Positions 1 to 7,072 of a stretch of 41,718 bases of DNA are shown here, piece after piece. The notes beneath the pieces are model-generated. The model ran no database searches. It was not told the origin of the DNA and saw only the letters and a list, made by a program, of their open reading frames with translations. Within the stretch, counting starts at the first letter, position 1, and each line of letters starts with the position of its first letter. Origin of the DNA: an uncultured Chitinophagales bacterium. Its GTDB lineage: Bacteria > Bacteroidota > Bacteroidia > Chitinophagales > JAHDHT01. Where the stretch lies: assembly GCA_938023075.1 (NCBI GenBank), contig CALHDG010000112.1, positions 1 through 41,718 on the forward strand. The letters are read 5' to 3'. The translations under genes and the position numbers were made by a program.

Positions 1-135
1 GAATTGGCTTTGCAAAATTTAGTAAAAGCCATTCAATTAGGCTATGATGATGTTGAATGGTTAATGGAAGAAAGTTGTTTAGCATCTATCAAAGATAAGC
101 CACGTTTTAAAGATTTAGTGAATTCTATTCAGTGA
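1..135 (+). CDS. C-terminal end of a repeat-type (TPR-like) protein, 5' part outside window
   Basis: An open frame enters from the left edge and stops at TGA 133-135, giving 44 residues. The tail reads like the last helices of a tetratricopeptide-type protein (A-I-Q-L-G-Y-D-D, then P-R-F-K-D-L). The family cannot be named from so little sequence. A decayed second copy of the same tail lies at 2103-2179, so this gene or its end was duplicated nearby. The next gene is convergent, its stop lying 18 bases beyond this stop. Confidence 0.55.
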   Translation, partial: ELALQNLVKAIQLGYDDVEWLMEESCLASIKDKPRFKDLVNSIQ

Positions 136-152
136 TTAACAAAGCATTTAAT

Positions 153-458
153 TCACCGTCGACTTTTCCAATAATCAGGATGTCTCTTAGTATGAAATAC
201 TGCGATAATCAATATTTCATCTTTTAATACTTCATAAATCACTACATAAGGAAACCGACCCATTGAGGCTTTTCTTGTTTCGTTTTCAATTGCTGGGAAC
301 ATTTTAGGAAATGACTTGATGTATTTTTTCAATCTATCAAACTCAAGCAAAAATTCATACCCCAAACCAATTCTCTTGGATTCATACCATGCAGCAGCCT
401 GGTTTAAATCAGTATCTGCAAGTGGATGAAACCTAAATTTGAGGTTTGTATTTGGCAT
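153..458 (-). CDS. RelE/ParE-family toxin
   Basis: A 101-residue protein with the usual layout of the RelE/ParE superfamily: an N-terminal helix pair (A-D-T-D-L-N-Q-A-A-A-W-Y-E, then G-L-G-Y-E-F-L-L-E), a central R-x-A-x-M-G-R-F-P-Y-V-V-I-Y-E strand and a C-terminal strand ending I-I-A-V-F-H-T-K-R-H-P-D-Y-W. Relatives act as mRNA interferases or gyrase poisons; which applies here cannot be read from sequence. The start ATG lies inside the upstream antitoxin gene (26-base overlap), so the pair is translationally coupled. No lesion is visible. This is one of two apparently intact classical toxin-antitoxin operons in the window. Confidence 0.85.
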   Translation of the reverse strand: MPNTNLKFRFHPLADTDLNQAAAWYESKRIGLGYEFLLEFDRLKKYIKSFPKMFPAIENETRKASMGRFPYVVIYEVLKDEILIIAVFHTKRHPDYWKSRR

Positions 459-666
459 ACAATCTGTCCATTACATCTTTTTCTTCAATTGCTTGCAATT
501 CACCCGATTTATATTGGAGAAGTCGTCTACTAATTTCGGATAATTGTTCGTTGGTTAAGAAGTTGTCTTCTTTTTTACTTAAGGCATTGGTTAAAAATAA
601 CATTAAATCCAACTGCTCTGTTTTTGATAATGCTAATATTTCTTGCTGTAAGATTTCTAAAGACAT
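433..666 (-). CDS. Antitoxin of the RelE/ParE module (addiction-module component family)
   Basis: A 77-residue acidic protein that precedes the toxin at 153-458 and overlaps it by 26 bases. The N-terminal half has the helix L-S-K-T-E-Q-L-D-L-M-L-F-L and the C-terminal part carries the toxin-wrapping tail E-L-Q-A-I-E-E-K-D-V-M-D-R-L. This matches the addiction module component family (PF09720-like) that pairs with RelE/ParE toxins in Bacteroidota. The complex would be expected to repress its own promoter in the 667-870 gap, though I see no strong operator palindrome there. Confidence 0.8.
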   Translation of the reverse strand: MSLEILQQEILALSKTEQLDLMLFLTNALSKKEDNFLTNEQLSEISRRLLQYKSGELQAIEEKDVMDRLYAKYKPQI

Positions 667-870
667 TATTCAAAGATAGATTTTTTTGGGGAATAAATTT
701 TGTAAGTAACACAAAATATATAAAATAGCCCACCAACTACTGTCATTGATAATACAAACTAAGGAAGTAAATTGTTAGTATATTCGTCATAAAATGTGTT
801 ATAATAATTGTTATGCCAAGGCAATTAAATTAGCGAATAAATTATTAATCAAATATAAAAATTAAAAAGA

Positions 871-1155
871 ATGAGTAAATTGATAGAAGCAAGTGAATTA
901 TTGGATAAAGAATTTGGAGAAGAAGGCACCTCAACGCGTAATAAATTTAAAGAAGAAGCTTATACATTTTATCTAACTGAAATACTAAAATCGAGAAGAA
1001 AAGAATTAAAATTAAGCCAGCGAGCATTGGCTGAAAAAATTGGAAAGAAAAGACCTTATATATCAAGAGTCGAAAAAGGAGAAGATTTAAGACTTTCCAA
1101 TTTCATTCAAATTGCTACCGCACTTGGATTAAATTTTAATTTAACTCCAGTTTAG
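871..1155 (+). CDS. XRE/HigA-like helix-turn-helix protein, orphan antitoxin-like
   Basis: A 94-residue protein with a classical XRE helix-turn-helix in the C-terminal half: L-S-Q-R-A-L-A-E-K-I-G, then R-P-Y-I-S-R-V-E-K-G-E. It has a leading helix that includes S-R-R-K-E-L-K, typical of HigA-type antitoxins. The N-terminal 30 residues are charged and may bind a toxin. No toxin gene precedes or follows: 667-870 has no coding frame and the next gene is a Uma2 protein. I call it a solitary antitoxin or small regulator. It could also simply be a free-standing transcription factor. Confidence 0.75.
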   Translation: MSKLIEASELLDKEFGEEGTSTRNKFKEEAYTFYLTEILKSRRKELKLSQRALAEKIGKKRPYISRVEKGEDLRLSNFIQIATALGLNFNLTPV

Positions 1156-1270
1156 ATAAAAGGCGTAGGAATATAATAAATTCTATCTCTAAGAGATTGC
1201 AAATTACACCAAGAGTTGGGCTATGATGAATAATCATTTATTAATTGTAAAGCTAATTCGCTCATTGGTA

Positions 1271-1301
1271 TTGCATATTGTTGATATACTCCTTACCTTT
1301 A
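1271..1301 (+). promoter_or_regulatory. Bacteroidota-type promoter for the Uma2 gene
   Basis: TTG at 1271-1273 and TACCTTTA at 1294-1301 (seven of eight matches to TAnnTTTG) are 20 bases apart, close to the spacing of the Bacteroidota housekeeping promoter. The expected transcription start falls at or within a few bases of the ATG at 1306, so the message would be leaderless or nearly so unless the in-frame ATG at 1357 is used. Confidence 0.5.
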
Positions 1302-1305
1302 ACCT

Positions 1306-1896
1306 ATGTACATTAGCGAAAATACTTATTTAATTAAAAGTAAAGTCTTCGAAAGCATGACGGATGAAGAGTTCCTCCACTTCTGCCAAGAAAATGAAAC
1401 CTTACATTTTGAACGCGACGAAAAAGGAAATATAATTGTTATGCCGCCAACAGTTTACAACACAGGAGTCAAAAATAGCGATATCATTACGGATTTAAAT
1501 AACTGGAACAGAAAATCAAAATCAGGAAAAGTTCTTGACTCAAGCAGCGGTTTTACTTTACCGGATGGCTCTAACCGCTCACCCGATGCAGCTTGGGTTT
1601 CTAACGAAAAACACAATGCCTTAACTGATGCAGAAAAAAATAAATTTGCCCCTGTTTGCCCAGAGTTTATTGTAGAGTTGCGCTCCAAATCTGATAGATT
1701 ATCTTACTTACAAGATAAAATGCAAATGTGGATTAGTAACGGAGTACACTTAGGCTGGTTAATTGACCCGATAAACCAAAAAGCATACATCTACAGAAAA
1801 GATAGAAGTACAGAAACTATTGACAACTTTGATGGTTACCTATTTGGAGAAAATGTATTAAATGGTTTTAAATTTGATTTAAAATTGTTAGTGTAA
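1306..1896 (+). CDS. Uma2-family (DUF820) PD-(D/E)XK-like endonuclease
   Basis: A 196-residue protein with the Uma2/DUF820 landmarks: F-E-R-D-E-K-G-N-I-I-V-M-P-P near the N-terminus, S-P-D-A-A-W-V (catalytic Asp), then E-F-I-V-E-L-R-S-K-S-D (the E-x-K-like half) and L-G-W-L-I-D-P. Uma2 proteins are restriction-endonuclease-fold proteins, very common in cyanobacteria and Bacteroidota. Their role is unsettled, with mobile-element or nuclease functions proposed. The L-R-S-K segment keeps a Lys where the fold expects it. The start at 1306 gives normal length; an alternative in-frame ATG at 1357 would remove 17 residues. A repeat A element begins nine bases after the stop. Confidence 0.85.
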   Translation: MYISENTYLIKSKVFESMTDEEFLHFCQENETLHFERDEKGNIIVMPPTVYNTGVKNSDIITDLNNWNRKSKSGKVLDSSSGFTLPDGSNRSPDAAWVSNEKHNALTDAEKNKFAPVCPEFIVELRSKSDRLSYLQDKMQMWISNGVHLGWLIDPINQKAYIYRKDRSTETIDNFDGYLFGENVLNGFKFDLKLLV

Positions 1897-1905
1897 GACC
1901 AAATA

Positions 1906-2062
1906 ATACCAATTTGATTATAAAAAGTGACACTAAAATTTTGAATTTATTTTGGTGAGATTCAAACGCAGTCATAGCCAGCGGCTACGGCGAGTATTTT
2001 TAACGAAAATATCGCCAACAATAAAACGAAATTTGTGTTACATTTTATGGTCAATTTGGTAT
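1906..2062 (+). repeat. Repeat A, copy 1 (157-bp imperfect palindrome)
   Basis: The ends are ATACCAATTTGA and TCAATTTGGTAT, and inverted similarity continues inward for about 55 bases each side, so the element could fold as one long hairpin. The centre holds the small hairpin TAGCC-AGC-GGCTA followed by CGAGTATTTTTAACGAA. Copies at 31832, 37624 and 38210 match over the whole length, and a broken copy lies at 13658-14002. The five bases either side here are both AAATA, but other copies do not show matching flanks. Confidence 0.85.
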
Positions 2063-2102
2063 AAATAAGTAGCCCAAGCCATGTTTTTATAGTAAAACGA
2101 TA

Positions 2103-2179
2103 AATTGGTTATTGGAAGAAAGCAGTTTAGCTCTATTCACAAGCAACCCGAGTTTAAGCAATTGTTGAGTTCCATTTGA
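2103..2179 (+). pseudogene. Decayed copy of the C-terminal tail encoded at 1-135
   Basis: Read in two frames, this stretch gives N-W-L-L-E-E-S-S-L-A and then, after a one-base loss near 2132, S-I-H-K-Q-P-E-F-K-Q-L-L-S-S-I followed by TGA. The intact counterpart at the left edge reads E-W-L-M-E-E-S-C-L-A-S-I-K-D-K-P-R-F-K-D-L-V-N-S-I-Q. Only this short tail survives; nothing recognisable lies upstream, where repeat A ends at 2062. From 2180 to 2270 I see nothing further. Confidence 0.6.
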
Positions 2180-2270
2180 GAAGAACAATAATGCCAATCA
2201 AAAGATTATTTTGTAGCAATACTTAATAAAATTAAACAACCCAAAAACGGAAAGTAATATATCTTGTCTT

Positions 2271-2278
2271 TATCTTTG
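2271..2278 (+). promoter_or_regulatory. -7 promoter element for the M3 peptidase gene
   Basis: TATCTTTG matches the Bacteroidota -7 consensus TAnnTTTG in every fixed position and lies 38 bases before the ATG at 2317. No clear -33 TTTG is seen at the expected distance. Confidence 0.45.
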
Positions 2279-2316
2279 CAACTTGATAATTTATCATAAT
2301 CAGAGAATAAAAATCC

Positions 2317-4040
2317 ATGAACAAACATCAGTTTAACTATCAACACATCAAACCTAAAACACTCAACCAAAATTGGCAATTATTAAAAAAGGAAGTACTT
2401 GACTTAAACAATTGTGACCTTTCATCTCCCGAAATATTAGAACAATATATTGATAAAGTCAATGAGTTTGATGTGTTGGTTCAACAGATGGATGATTGGT
2501 TCTATATCAAATCGTTGCAAAACACGAAAGACGAAAAAGCTCAAAAAGAAAAAAGCAACTTTGACTTAAATCTTCAACCCTTTTACAAAAAGCAAAGGAA
2601 ACGCATTGATTTAAAAATTTTGGAAAGTCCTTTTTTTGAAGCGCTGATAAAGGAGCAACCGTTATACAAAATTTTACAAGAAAAAATAAAGCACGAACAA
2701 TTGGAGGTGGTTGAAAAAGACAACGACCTGGATAATAAAATATCGGAAACTGTAACGCTTTATAACAAAGAGTTAGCTACAATGAATATTGAAATTGATG
2801 GCGAACAAATATTTACTTTAGCTGCTATTTCAAAAGTAAAAGATGCCAACCGCGAAAAACGCAAAAGCCGCTATTACGCCATTCTGAAAAAAGAAAGTGA
2901 GTTTATTGAAACCTTCAACACCATTTACGACCAACAAATTAAGCTGAGAACCACTAAAGCAAAGGCAATGGGTTTTGCAAACTATAGAGATTATAATTGG
3001 TGGGAAAAAAAATGCACAGATTACCAACCTGAAGATGTGGATAATTCTGTAATTCAGTTAAAGACGTATTTATACCGATACAACAAAGATTTACTAATAT
3101 ACAAAAGCAAGCATTAGGTTTGCAACAAATAATGCCTTGGGATAAAACAGTAGATATTTTTAATGTCGGCGAACAAAAATTTTTTGAGGATGTACAAGAT
3201 TTGAAAGAAAAAGTTGGCAAAGTGTACAAACGCATTCATCCCGATTTTTATCAGTATTTCAAGTTGATGGAGGAGCGCAATTACATGGATTTAGACGCAC
3301 GCGAACAAAAATCATTTGGCATGTTTGCCTTCAATTTGCCGGCTGAAGGTATTCCATTCATTTACTTGTTAGCCACAAACACCGTGTCTGGTGTTACTAT
3401 TGTTTTTCACGAAACTACGCACGCTTTTCATTATTTATATAACTCCGATAAGCCATACCAATGGTTAAAATATCCTGATGCTGAAGCCAATGAACTTTTC
3501 CCTTTGTCTATGGAATTAATTGCTATGGAATATTTCGATGAGTTTGTTGATTCGGAAAAATACCTTTTAGTAGCTAAACTAAATAAACTACGAAGCTGTT
3601 TAAGCATTTTTAGAATGGCAGCACTTTGGGACCGCTTTCAAACTTGGGTTTATCTAAATCCTGACCACACTCATCAAGAGCGGGATTCGTATTGGATGAC
3701 CTTAATAGAACAATTTAATACCGGAGGCAAAATACTTGAAGAACACAAAACATCCTGGCAATTGCGTCCCTTAATTTTTCGATTTCCATTTTATATGATT
3801 GAATATGGCATGGCAACGTTGGGTGCCTTAGCCATCTATAAAAATTACAAAGCCGATAAAGATAAAACCCTCAATCAGTTAATTGATGCGATGAAACTTG
3901 GCAATACCGTTCCCTTAAAAACAATTTATCAAACAGCCGGTATCGACTTTAATTTCACCAAAGCAAAAGTACAAGAAACCGGCGATTTTTTGAATATCGA
4001 GATGGATGCGTTGTATGAGCGGATTAGAGCGGTTTGGTAG
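2317..4040 (+). pseudogene. M3-family oligoendopeptidase (PepF-like), frameshifted
   Basis: Two abutting frames, 2317-3117 and the one ending at 4040, together encode one M3 zinc oligopeptidase of about 570 residues, the usual size. The first supplies the N-terminal helical region. The second holds the metal site H-E-T-T-H-A-F-H-Y and the downstream E-A-N-E-L-F-P-L-S-M-E helix that supplies the third ligand. The break is at AAA 3060-3062: restoring one A gives V-I-Q-L-K-D-V-F-I-P-I-Q-Q-R, leading straight into L-G-L-Q-Q-I-M-P-W-D, a conserved M3 stretch. As written, the first frame stops at 3117. The enzyme would be a cytoplasmic peptide-degrading protease. The single homopolymer lesion could be a real knockout, phase variation or a sequencing error; the rest is intact, so the loss is recent or not real. 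Confidence 0.85.
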
Positions 4041-4072
4041 TAAGCCAAAGACTACTCATTAAATTCATTGTA

Positions 4073-4152
4073 AAATAGAATTCAAAATCAAGCAAGAAAA
4101 AATTATAAAATTTGGAAAAAAGATAGGGAACATCCGAGTCTTCATTTCAAAA
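4073..4152 (+). pseudogene. Fragment of a RelE-like toxin gene (copy of part of 6705-6967)
   Basis: These 80 bases match 6755-6834 with only about three differences before the similarity ends abruptly. They encode the same helix-strand piece (N-R-I-Q-N-Q-A-R, then W-K-K-D and P-S-L-H-F-K). Here the residues before P-S-L-H-F-K are R-E-H, while the longer copy has M-E-N, so the two may come from sister genes. No start codon or partner antitoxin lies here; it follows the M3 stop by about 30 bases. Confidence 0.75.
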
Positions 4153-4170
4153 TATAAGCATATAATCTTC

Positions 4171-4190
4171 CAAGTGAACATGTTCACTTG
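4171..4190 (+). promoter_or_regulatory. 20-bp perfect palindrome
   Basis: CAAGTGAACATGTTCACTTG is its own reverse complement over all 20 bases with no spacer, the form of a dimeric regulator operator rather than a terminator (no loop, no T run). It lies 128 bases beyond the hipT stop and just after the toxin fragment. No second copy was noticed in the window. Which protein would bind it is unknown. Confidence 0.5.
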
Positions 4191-4317
4191 TTGTAGTAAA
4201 GCTGCTTACTTTTGTTGACATAATGTAATGAAACAGGTTCCATTGGAACAGCAATTATTTTATTATCGAAACTTGAATTAAAAAATTGCTCGCAAATATT
4301 ATCAACGACAAAGTCCT

Positions 4318-5304
4318 TCATTCTTTCTGTAGTTTTTTTAATCGTGTTTGATACAACTGAAAATAGTTTCTTTGTGTTTTTTTATCCAAAAATGAAGCAT
4401 AGGTTAATTGTTCAACCAAATCAGATTGATTACACATGGTGTTTATGAGGTCAGTATAAACTAAGGAACTGATTCCTGCTATATCCGCTAATATTTTCAG
4501 TTGTTTACTGACTTTTCCATGAGCTAAACTTTTTGGTAAAAGTCCATCTTTTAAGGCAAAATCATTATCGTCAATATGTATCTTACTATTTAATAAATCA
4601 TAAGCTGGGCTTAATTTAAAATCCCCCATAGAAGTTTCAATTAAAGAGAAATTCTTAAAATGAGCATCACCGTTGCAGAACAAATAATTGAAGATGATTA
4701 TTTTCAAGAGTTTGGGAGCTTCTGTAATATAGGCAGGAACAAATTTCTTTAGAATTTGAAATAACTCATAATAATGTCCGGTATACTTGTAATGTGTTCC
4801 ATGAGTTTGTGGTGTTCTTCCCGAAAGTGAAGCAAAGTCTTCTTGCGCTAATTTAGTACCATCTTCTGTTAAGTCAAACCGTTTTGTTATATATGCTGGA
4901 GAATCATTTTTAAAAAATATCAATGCGTTTTTGGCAGTTTCTATTCCGAAAACTTGTTTCGCTATTTGCATGGTTAAATGCTCGTTCGCTGGCATATATT
5001 CAGATTGTTTACCGGTGCTTGGAATGGGTTTTAGGATATACTCGCCTTGTTCTCCTTCCTTAGTTAGTCGTAATTTATTTTTATCGAGTAATACTGAAAA
5101 TTTTTCCTGTACACCAGAAATAGATAGTTGTTTCCGATTATCATCAAATAATTCATCCGTTGCCGGGTTGGTAGTTGGTGAGTCATAAGGTAATAGGTGA
5201 CAGACTTTTTTTCCTTTGAATACTTTTGACAGACAAGCTCTACTATACATATTATGACCTTCAGCAAGCGTACCCGGGCAATATTTAATTTCAGGTAAAC
5301 TCAT
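4318..5304 (-). CDS. hipT: HipT-type serine/threonine kinase toxin of a HipBST module
   Basis: A 328-residue HipA-fold kinase lacking the N-terminal subdomain 1, which is encoded separately by the preceding gene. Visible kinase features are the Gly-rich loop region S61-I-S63-G-V-Q-E-K, the ATP-binding Lys in E-Y-I-L-K92-P-I-P, Y-I-T-K-R-F-D near 138-144, the catalytic loop N-G-D213-A-H-F-K-N218 and the metal-binding D236 in Y-D-L-L. The S-I-S motif, rather than the HipA S-I-A type, matches the two phosphorylatable serines of E. coli O127 HipT, which phosphorylates tryptophanyl-tRNA synthetase. The first 40 residues contain C9, C24 and C35. The start ATG follows the hipS stop by four bases. 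All catalytic residues are present, so it should be active. The target here is inferred only. Confidence 0.88.
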   Translation of the reverse strand: MSLPEIKYCPGTLAEGHNMYSRACLSKVFKGKKVCHLLPYDSPTTNPATDELFDDNRKQLSISGVQEKFSVLLDKNKLRLTKEGEQGEYILKPIPSTGKQSEYMPANEHLTMQIAKQVFGIETAKNALIFFKNDSPAYITKRFDLTEDGTKLAQEDFASLSGRTPQTHGTHYKYTGHYYELFQILKKFVPAYITEAPKLLKIIIFNYLFCNGDAHFKNFSLIETSMGDFKLSPAYDLLNSKIHIDDNDFALKDGLLPKSLAHGKVSKQLKILADIAGISSLVYTDLINTMCNQSDLVEQLTYASFLDKKTQRNYFQLYQTRLKKLQKE

Positions 5305-5308
5305 ATGG

Positions 5309-5632
5309 CTAGGCTACTTTTACCACTTTTATGGCACCTATGTTATCATGCTTTGCGGTTGTAAGCAGTAAGCCAAAATAATCATTTAAGTCCAACCTGT
5401 TTAACTTGCAAACTATCTGCTTATTTGAGCCCTCTGGCAACATATTATAAAAAAAAGGAAATAAAAATGTTGAATGATATGCTTGTTGCGATTTTGGAAA
5501 GGTTAAACTAATCACTGGTTTGTTGTCATCATTAATCCACAAATCATTATACTTAAAAGTAAAAGAACCATTGTCGTGTTGAATCAACATGCCCGCTTTT
5601 TGGTTCTTATAAAGTATTTTCGCCTTCCTCAT
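5309..5632 (-). CDS. hipS: HipS: HipA N-subdomain-1 protein, antitoxin of the HipBST module
   Basis: A 107-residue stand-alone HipA N-terminal subdomain 1 (Couple_hipA family). Landmarks are G-S-F-T-F-K-Y, S-L-T-F-P-K-S, F-P-F-F-Y-N-M-L-P-E-G near 57-67 and a terminal D-N-I-G-A-I-K-V. In one-piece HipA kinases this domain is fused to the kinase; here a stop and a new start separate it. In the described HipBST systems the small subunit, not HipB, neutralises the kinase. The gene overlaps hipB by 26 bases and ends four bases before hipT, so all three should be co-translated in order B, S, T. Confidence 0.85.
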   Translation of the reverse strand: MRKAKILYKNQKAGMLIQHDNGSFTFKYNDLWINDDNKPVISLTFPKSQQAYHSTFLFPFFYNMLPEGSNKQIVCKLNRLDLNDYFGLLLTTAKHDNIGAIKVVKVA

Positions 5633-5843
5633 CTGTTATAATTGTTTTAACCTTTAAACATATTTCCAATCCTAATACATTGGCTATTTTCTGAATAGTC
5701 TGTAAGGTAGGATTGCCTTTACCACTTTCAAATTGTTTTATCGTTCTTAAGCCCACCCCCGAAAGTTTTGCCAAGTTTTCTTGATTGACTTTTAGGTTTT
5801 CTCTACGTTCTTTTATGGTACAAATCAACTTTTTGAAGTGCAT
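5607..5843 (-). CDS. hipB: HipB-like XRE DNA-binding protein of the HipBST module
   Basis: A 78-residue helix-turn-helix protein, first gene of the three-gene operon. The XRE fold is clear: I-K-E-R-R-E-N-L-K-V-N-Q-E-N-L-A-K-L-S-G-V, then T-I-K-Q-F-E-S-G-K-G-N-P-T-L-Q-T-I-Q-K-I-A-N-V-L-G-L. By analogy with HipB it represses the operon and may add to toxin control. The upstream gap has inverted repeats suitable as an operator (5850-5902). The ATG at 5841-5843 gives the normal family length. Confidence 0.85.
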   Translation of the reverse strand: MHFKKLICTIKERRENLKVNQENLAKLSGVGLRTIKQFESGKGNPTLQTIQKIANVLGLEICLKVKTIITDEEGENTL

Positions 5844-5849
5844 TATAAA

Positions 5850-5902
5850 GCTCTTTTGTGTGTAAAAATAATAAGCAAATCACTTTATTTCAAATAAAGA
5901 GC
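5850..5902. promoter_or_regulatory. Nested inverted repeats upstream of hipB, candidate operator
   Basis: CTTTATTT-C-AAATAAAG at 5883-5899 is a perfect 8+1+8 inverted repeat. A second pair, GCTCTTT at 5850-5856 and AAAGAGC at 5896-5902, encloses the region immediately upstream of the hipB start. Position and symmetry suit autorepression by the HipB-like protein. The E. coli HipB operator sequence itself is not present. Confidence 0.45.
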
Positions 5903-5941
5903 GGTTAAATGCACTTTTATGCTGATTTTTATGGTAATGCT

Positions 5942-6109
5942 TTAAGCACCTTTTATATATAAAGTTGGCAGCAAGTTTCTGTTAATAATGAAGTTTGCCT
6001 TAGAAAATGGTGCAGTAGTATATTTCTCTGTTGCTATATAAGTAAATTGTTCTGCATAACGCTGTAAATTTCCGCGGTAAGAAAATTCGCCATCCTGAAA
6101 TGTTGTATA
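5942..6109 (-). pseudogene. Start-less open frame, probable 3' remnant of an unknown gene
   Basis: Within the 330-base gap between hipB and the next gene, the minus strand is open for 55 codons from just after a stop at 6110-6112 to TAA at 5942-5944. It has no ATG, GTG or TTG near its 5' end. The composition looks protein-like (F-Q-D-G-E-F-S-Y-R-G-N-L-Q-R-Y, then P-T-L-Y-I-K-G-A at the end). I do not recognise the family. It may be the tail of a gene removed when the flanking toxin-antitoxin genes arrived, or chance. Confidence 0.3.
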
Positions 6110-6174
6110 TTACATCCAAATATTGACTTATCAACAAAAACATTTTATTTTTAAAATTTTAAATAACCAACTGA

Positions 6175-6486
6175 ATGGATATAGCCAAGCAAATACGATT
6201 AGAAATTGTTGATATACTTTCAAAAGTAGATAATGTAAATTTATTGAAAAGTGTGCGACAACAACTTGAATTATTAGCTCAAAACGTGTCATCACAACAG
6301 GCCTCTCAAAATAGTGAGCCTGCCTTTATGAATGGTGTACAACCCATTAGACAAAATGTAAGCTTAGAACAGATGATGAAAGAACAACATTATCAACCGG
6401 TAACTTATGAGCAGTTCAGACAAATAGCTGATGAGATCGCCTGGCAAGAAAGTTTGGATGAGTTGTTGGAAGCTGTAAATACTTAA
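6175..6486 (+). CDS. Small acidic antitoxin-like protein, partner missing
   Basis: A 103-residue protein with an N-terminal helix (I-R-L-E-I-V-D-I-L), a polar Gln/Ser-rich middle (about 37-58) and a C-terminal segment S-L-E-Q-M-M-K-E-Q-H-Y then W-Q-E-S-L-D-E-L-L. From memory, tails of this form occur in antitoxins encoded just before PIN-domain toxins in Bacteroidota and cyanobacteria; I am not certain. No PIN gene follows: the next gene, 20 bases on, is another antitoxin-like protein. It is either orphaned or the first gene of a three-gene unit with 6507 and 6705. Confidence 0.55.
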   Translation: MDIAKQIRLEIVDILSKVDNVNLLKSVRQQLELLAQNVSSQQASQNSEPAFMNGVQPIRQNVSLEQMMKEQHYQPVTYEQFRQIADEIAWQESLDELLEAVNT

Positions 6487-6506
6487 GAAAAACCTAACTT
6501 TGAAGT

Positions 6507-6704
6507 ATGATAGAACCAATGCAAAATGCAATAGACAAAATAAGCGAACTATCTGAGAAGGAACAAAAAGAGCTTGCAAATTTGATTGAGCAAGAGCTAA
6601 AATGGCAAAGCATGGAATTAAAAAATGATGCTAAATTAGAAGAATTAGCCAACGAAGCAATGAAAGAATTTGAATTGGGCAATACTAATGAGGAAGAATG
6701 GTAG
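6507..6704 (+). CDS. Antitoxin-like small protein preceding a broken RelE-like toxin
   Basis: A 65-residue, highly charged, helical protein (I-S-E-L-S-E-K-E-Q-K-E-L-A-N-L-I-E-Q-E-L, then A-N-E-A-M-K-E-F-E-L-G). Size, charge and placement directly before a RelE-like gene indicate an antitoxin. Its TAG stop is followed with no gap by the toxin ATG at 6705, a typical coupled arrangement. The antitoxin frame is intact although the toxin is not. Its start codon is reasonable, with the previous gene ending 20 bases upstream. Confidence 0.65.
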   Translation: MIEPMQNAIDKISELSEKEQKELANLIEQELKWQSMELKNDAKLEELANEAMKEFELGNTNEEEW

Positions 6705-6967
6705 ATGAAATTAGTAACAACAAAAAGAATTAAAAAACGCTTTGAAAACTTACCAAATAGAATTCAAAATCAAGCAAGAGAAAATTATAAAATTTGGAAA
6801 AAAGATATGGAAAATCCGAGTCTTCATTTCAAAAAAATTAACGTCAGGTCTATTTACTCAATAAGAGTAAGTCTTGGGTATAGAGCTTTAGGAGCAAAAA
6901 AAATGACACCATGATTGAGTTTTAGATAGGTTCTCATTCAGATTATGATAAATTTGTTTCAGGGTAA
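6705..6967 (+). pseudogene. RelE/HigB-like toxin, inactivated by frameshift and stop
   Basis: The frame opens as an ordinary RelE-like toxin (K-R-F-E-N-L-P, W-K-K-D, P-S-L-H-F-K-K-I, Y-S-I-R-V-S-L-G-Y-R-A-L-G) but runs off at the A8 tract 6896-6903 and stops at 6914. Adding one A restores K-K-N-D-T-M-I-E-F, then a TAG at 6923-6925 where a Trp is expected, then I-G-S-H-S-D-Y-D-K-F-V and a final stop at 6967. Two independent lesions, one of them a nonsense codon, argue for genuine loss rather than a sequencing slip. The missing C-terminus contains strands of the RNase fold. Confidence 0.8.
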
Positions 6968-7072
6968 TTCAAAATTTTGAAGATTATGTAAATGTTAGAA
7001 AAGAAGATGATGATAAATCAATATGTATTTTTATATTTAGTGATTACTCCAACTTTATTCTAAAGTAAAAGA

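Noticed and set aside
1906-2062. AAATA on both sides of repeat A copy 1 as a target-site duplication
   Set aside because: The other three full copies have non-matching flanks (for example TTCTT versus TAGAC at 37624), so the match may be chance in AT-rich DNA.
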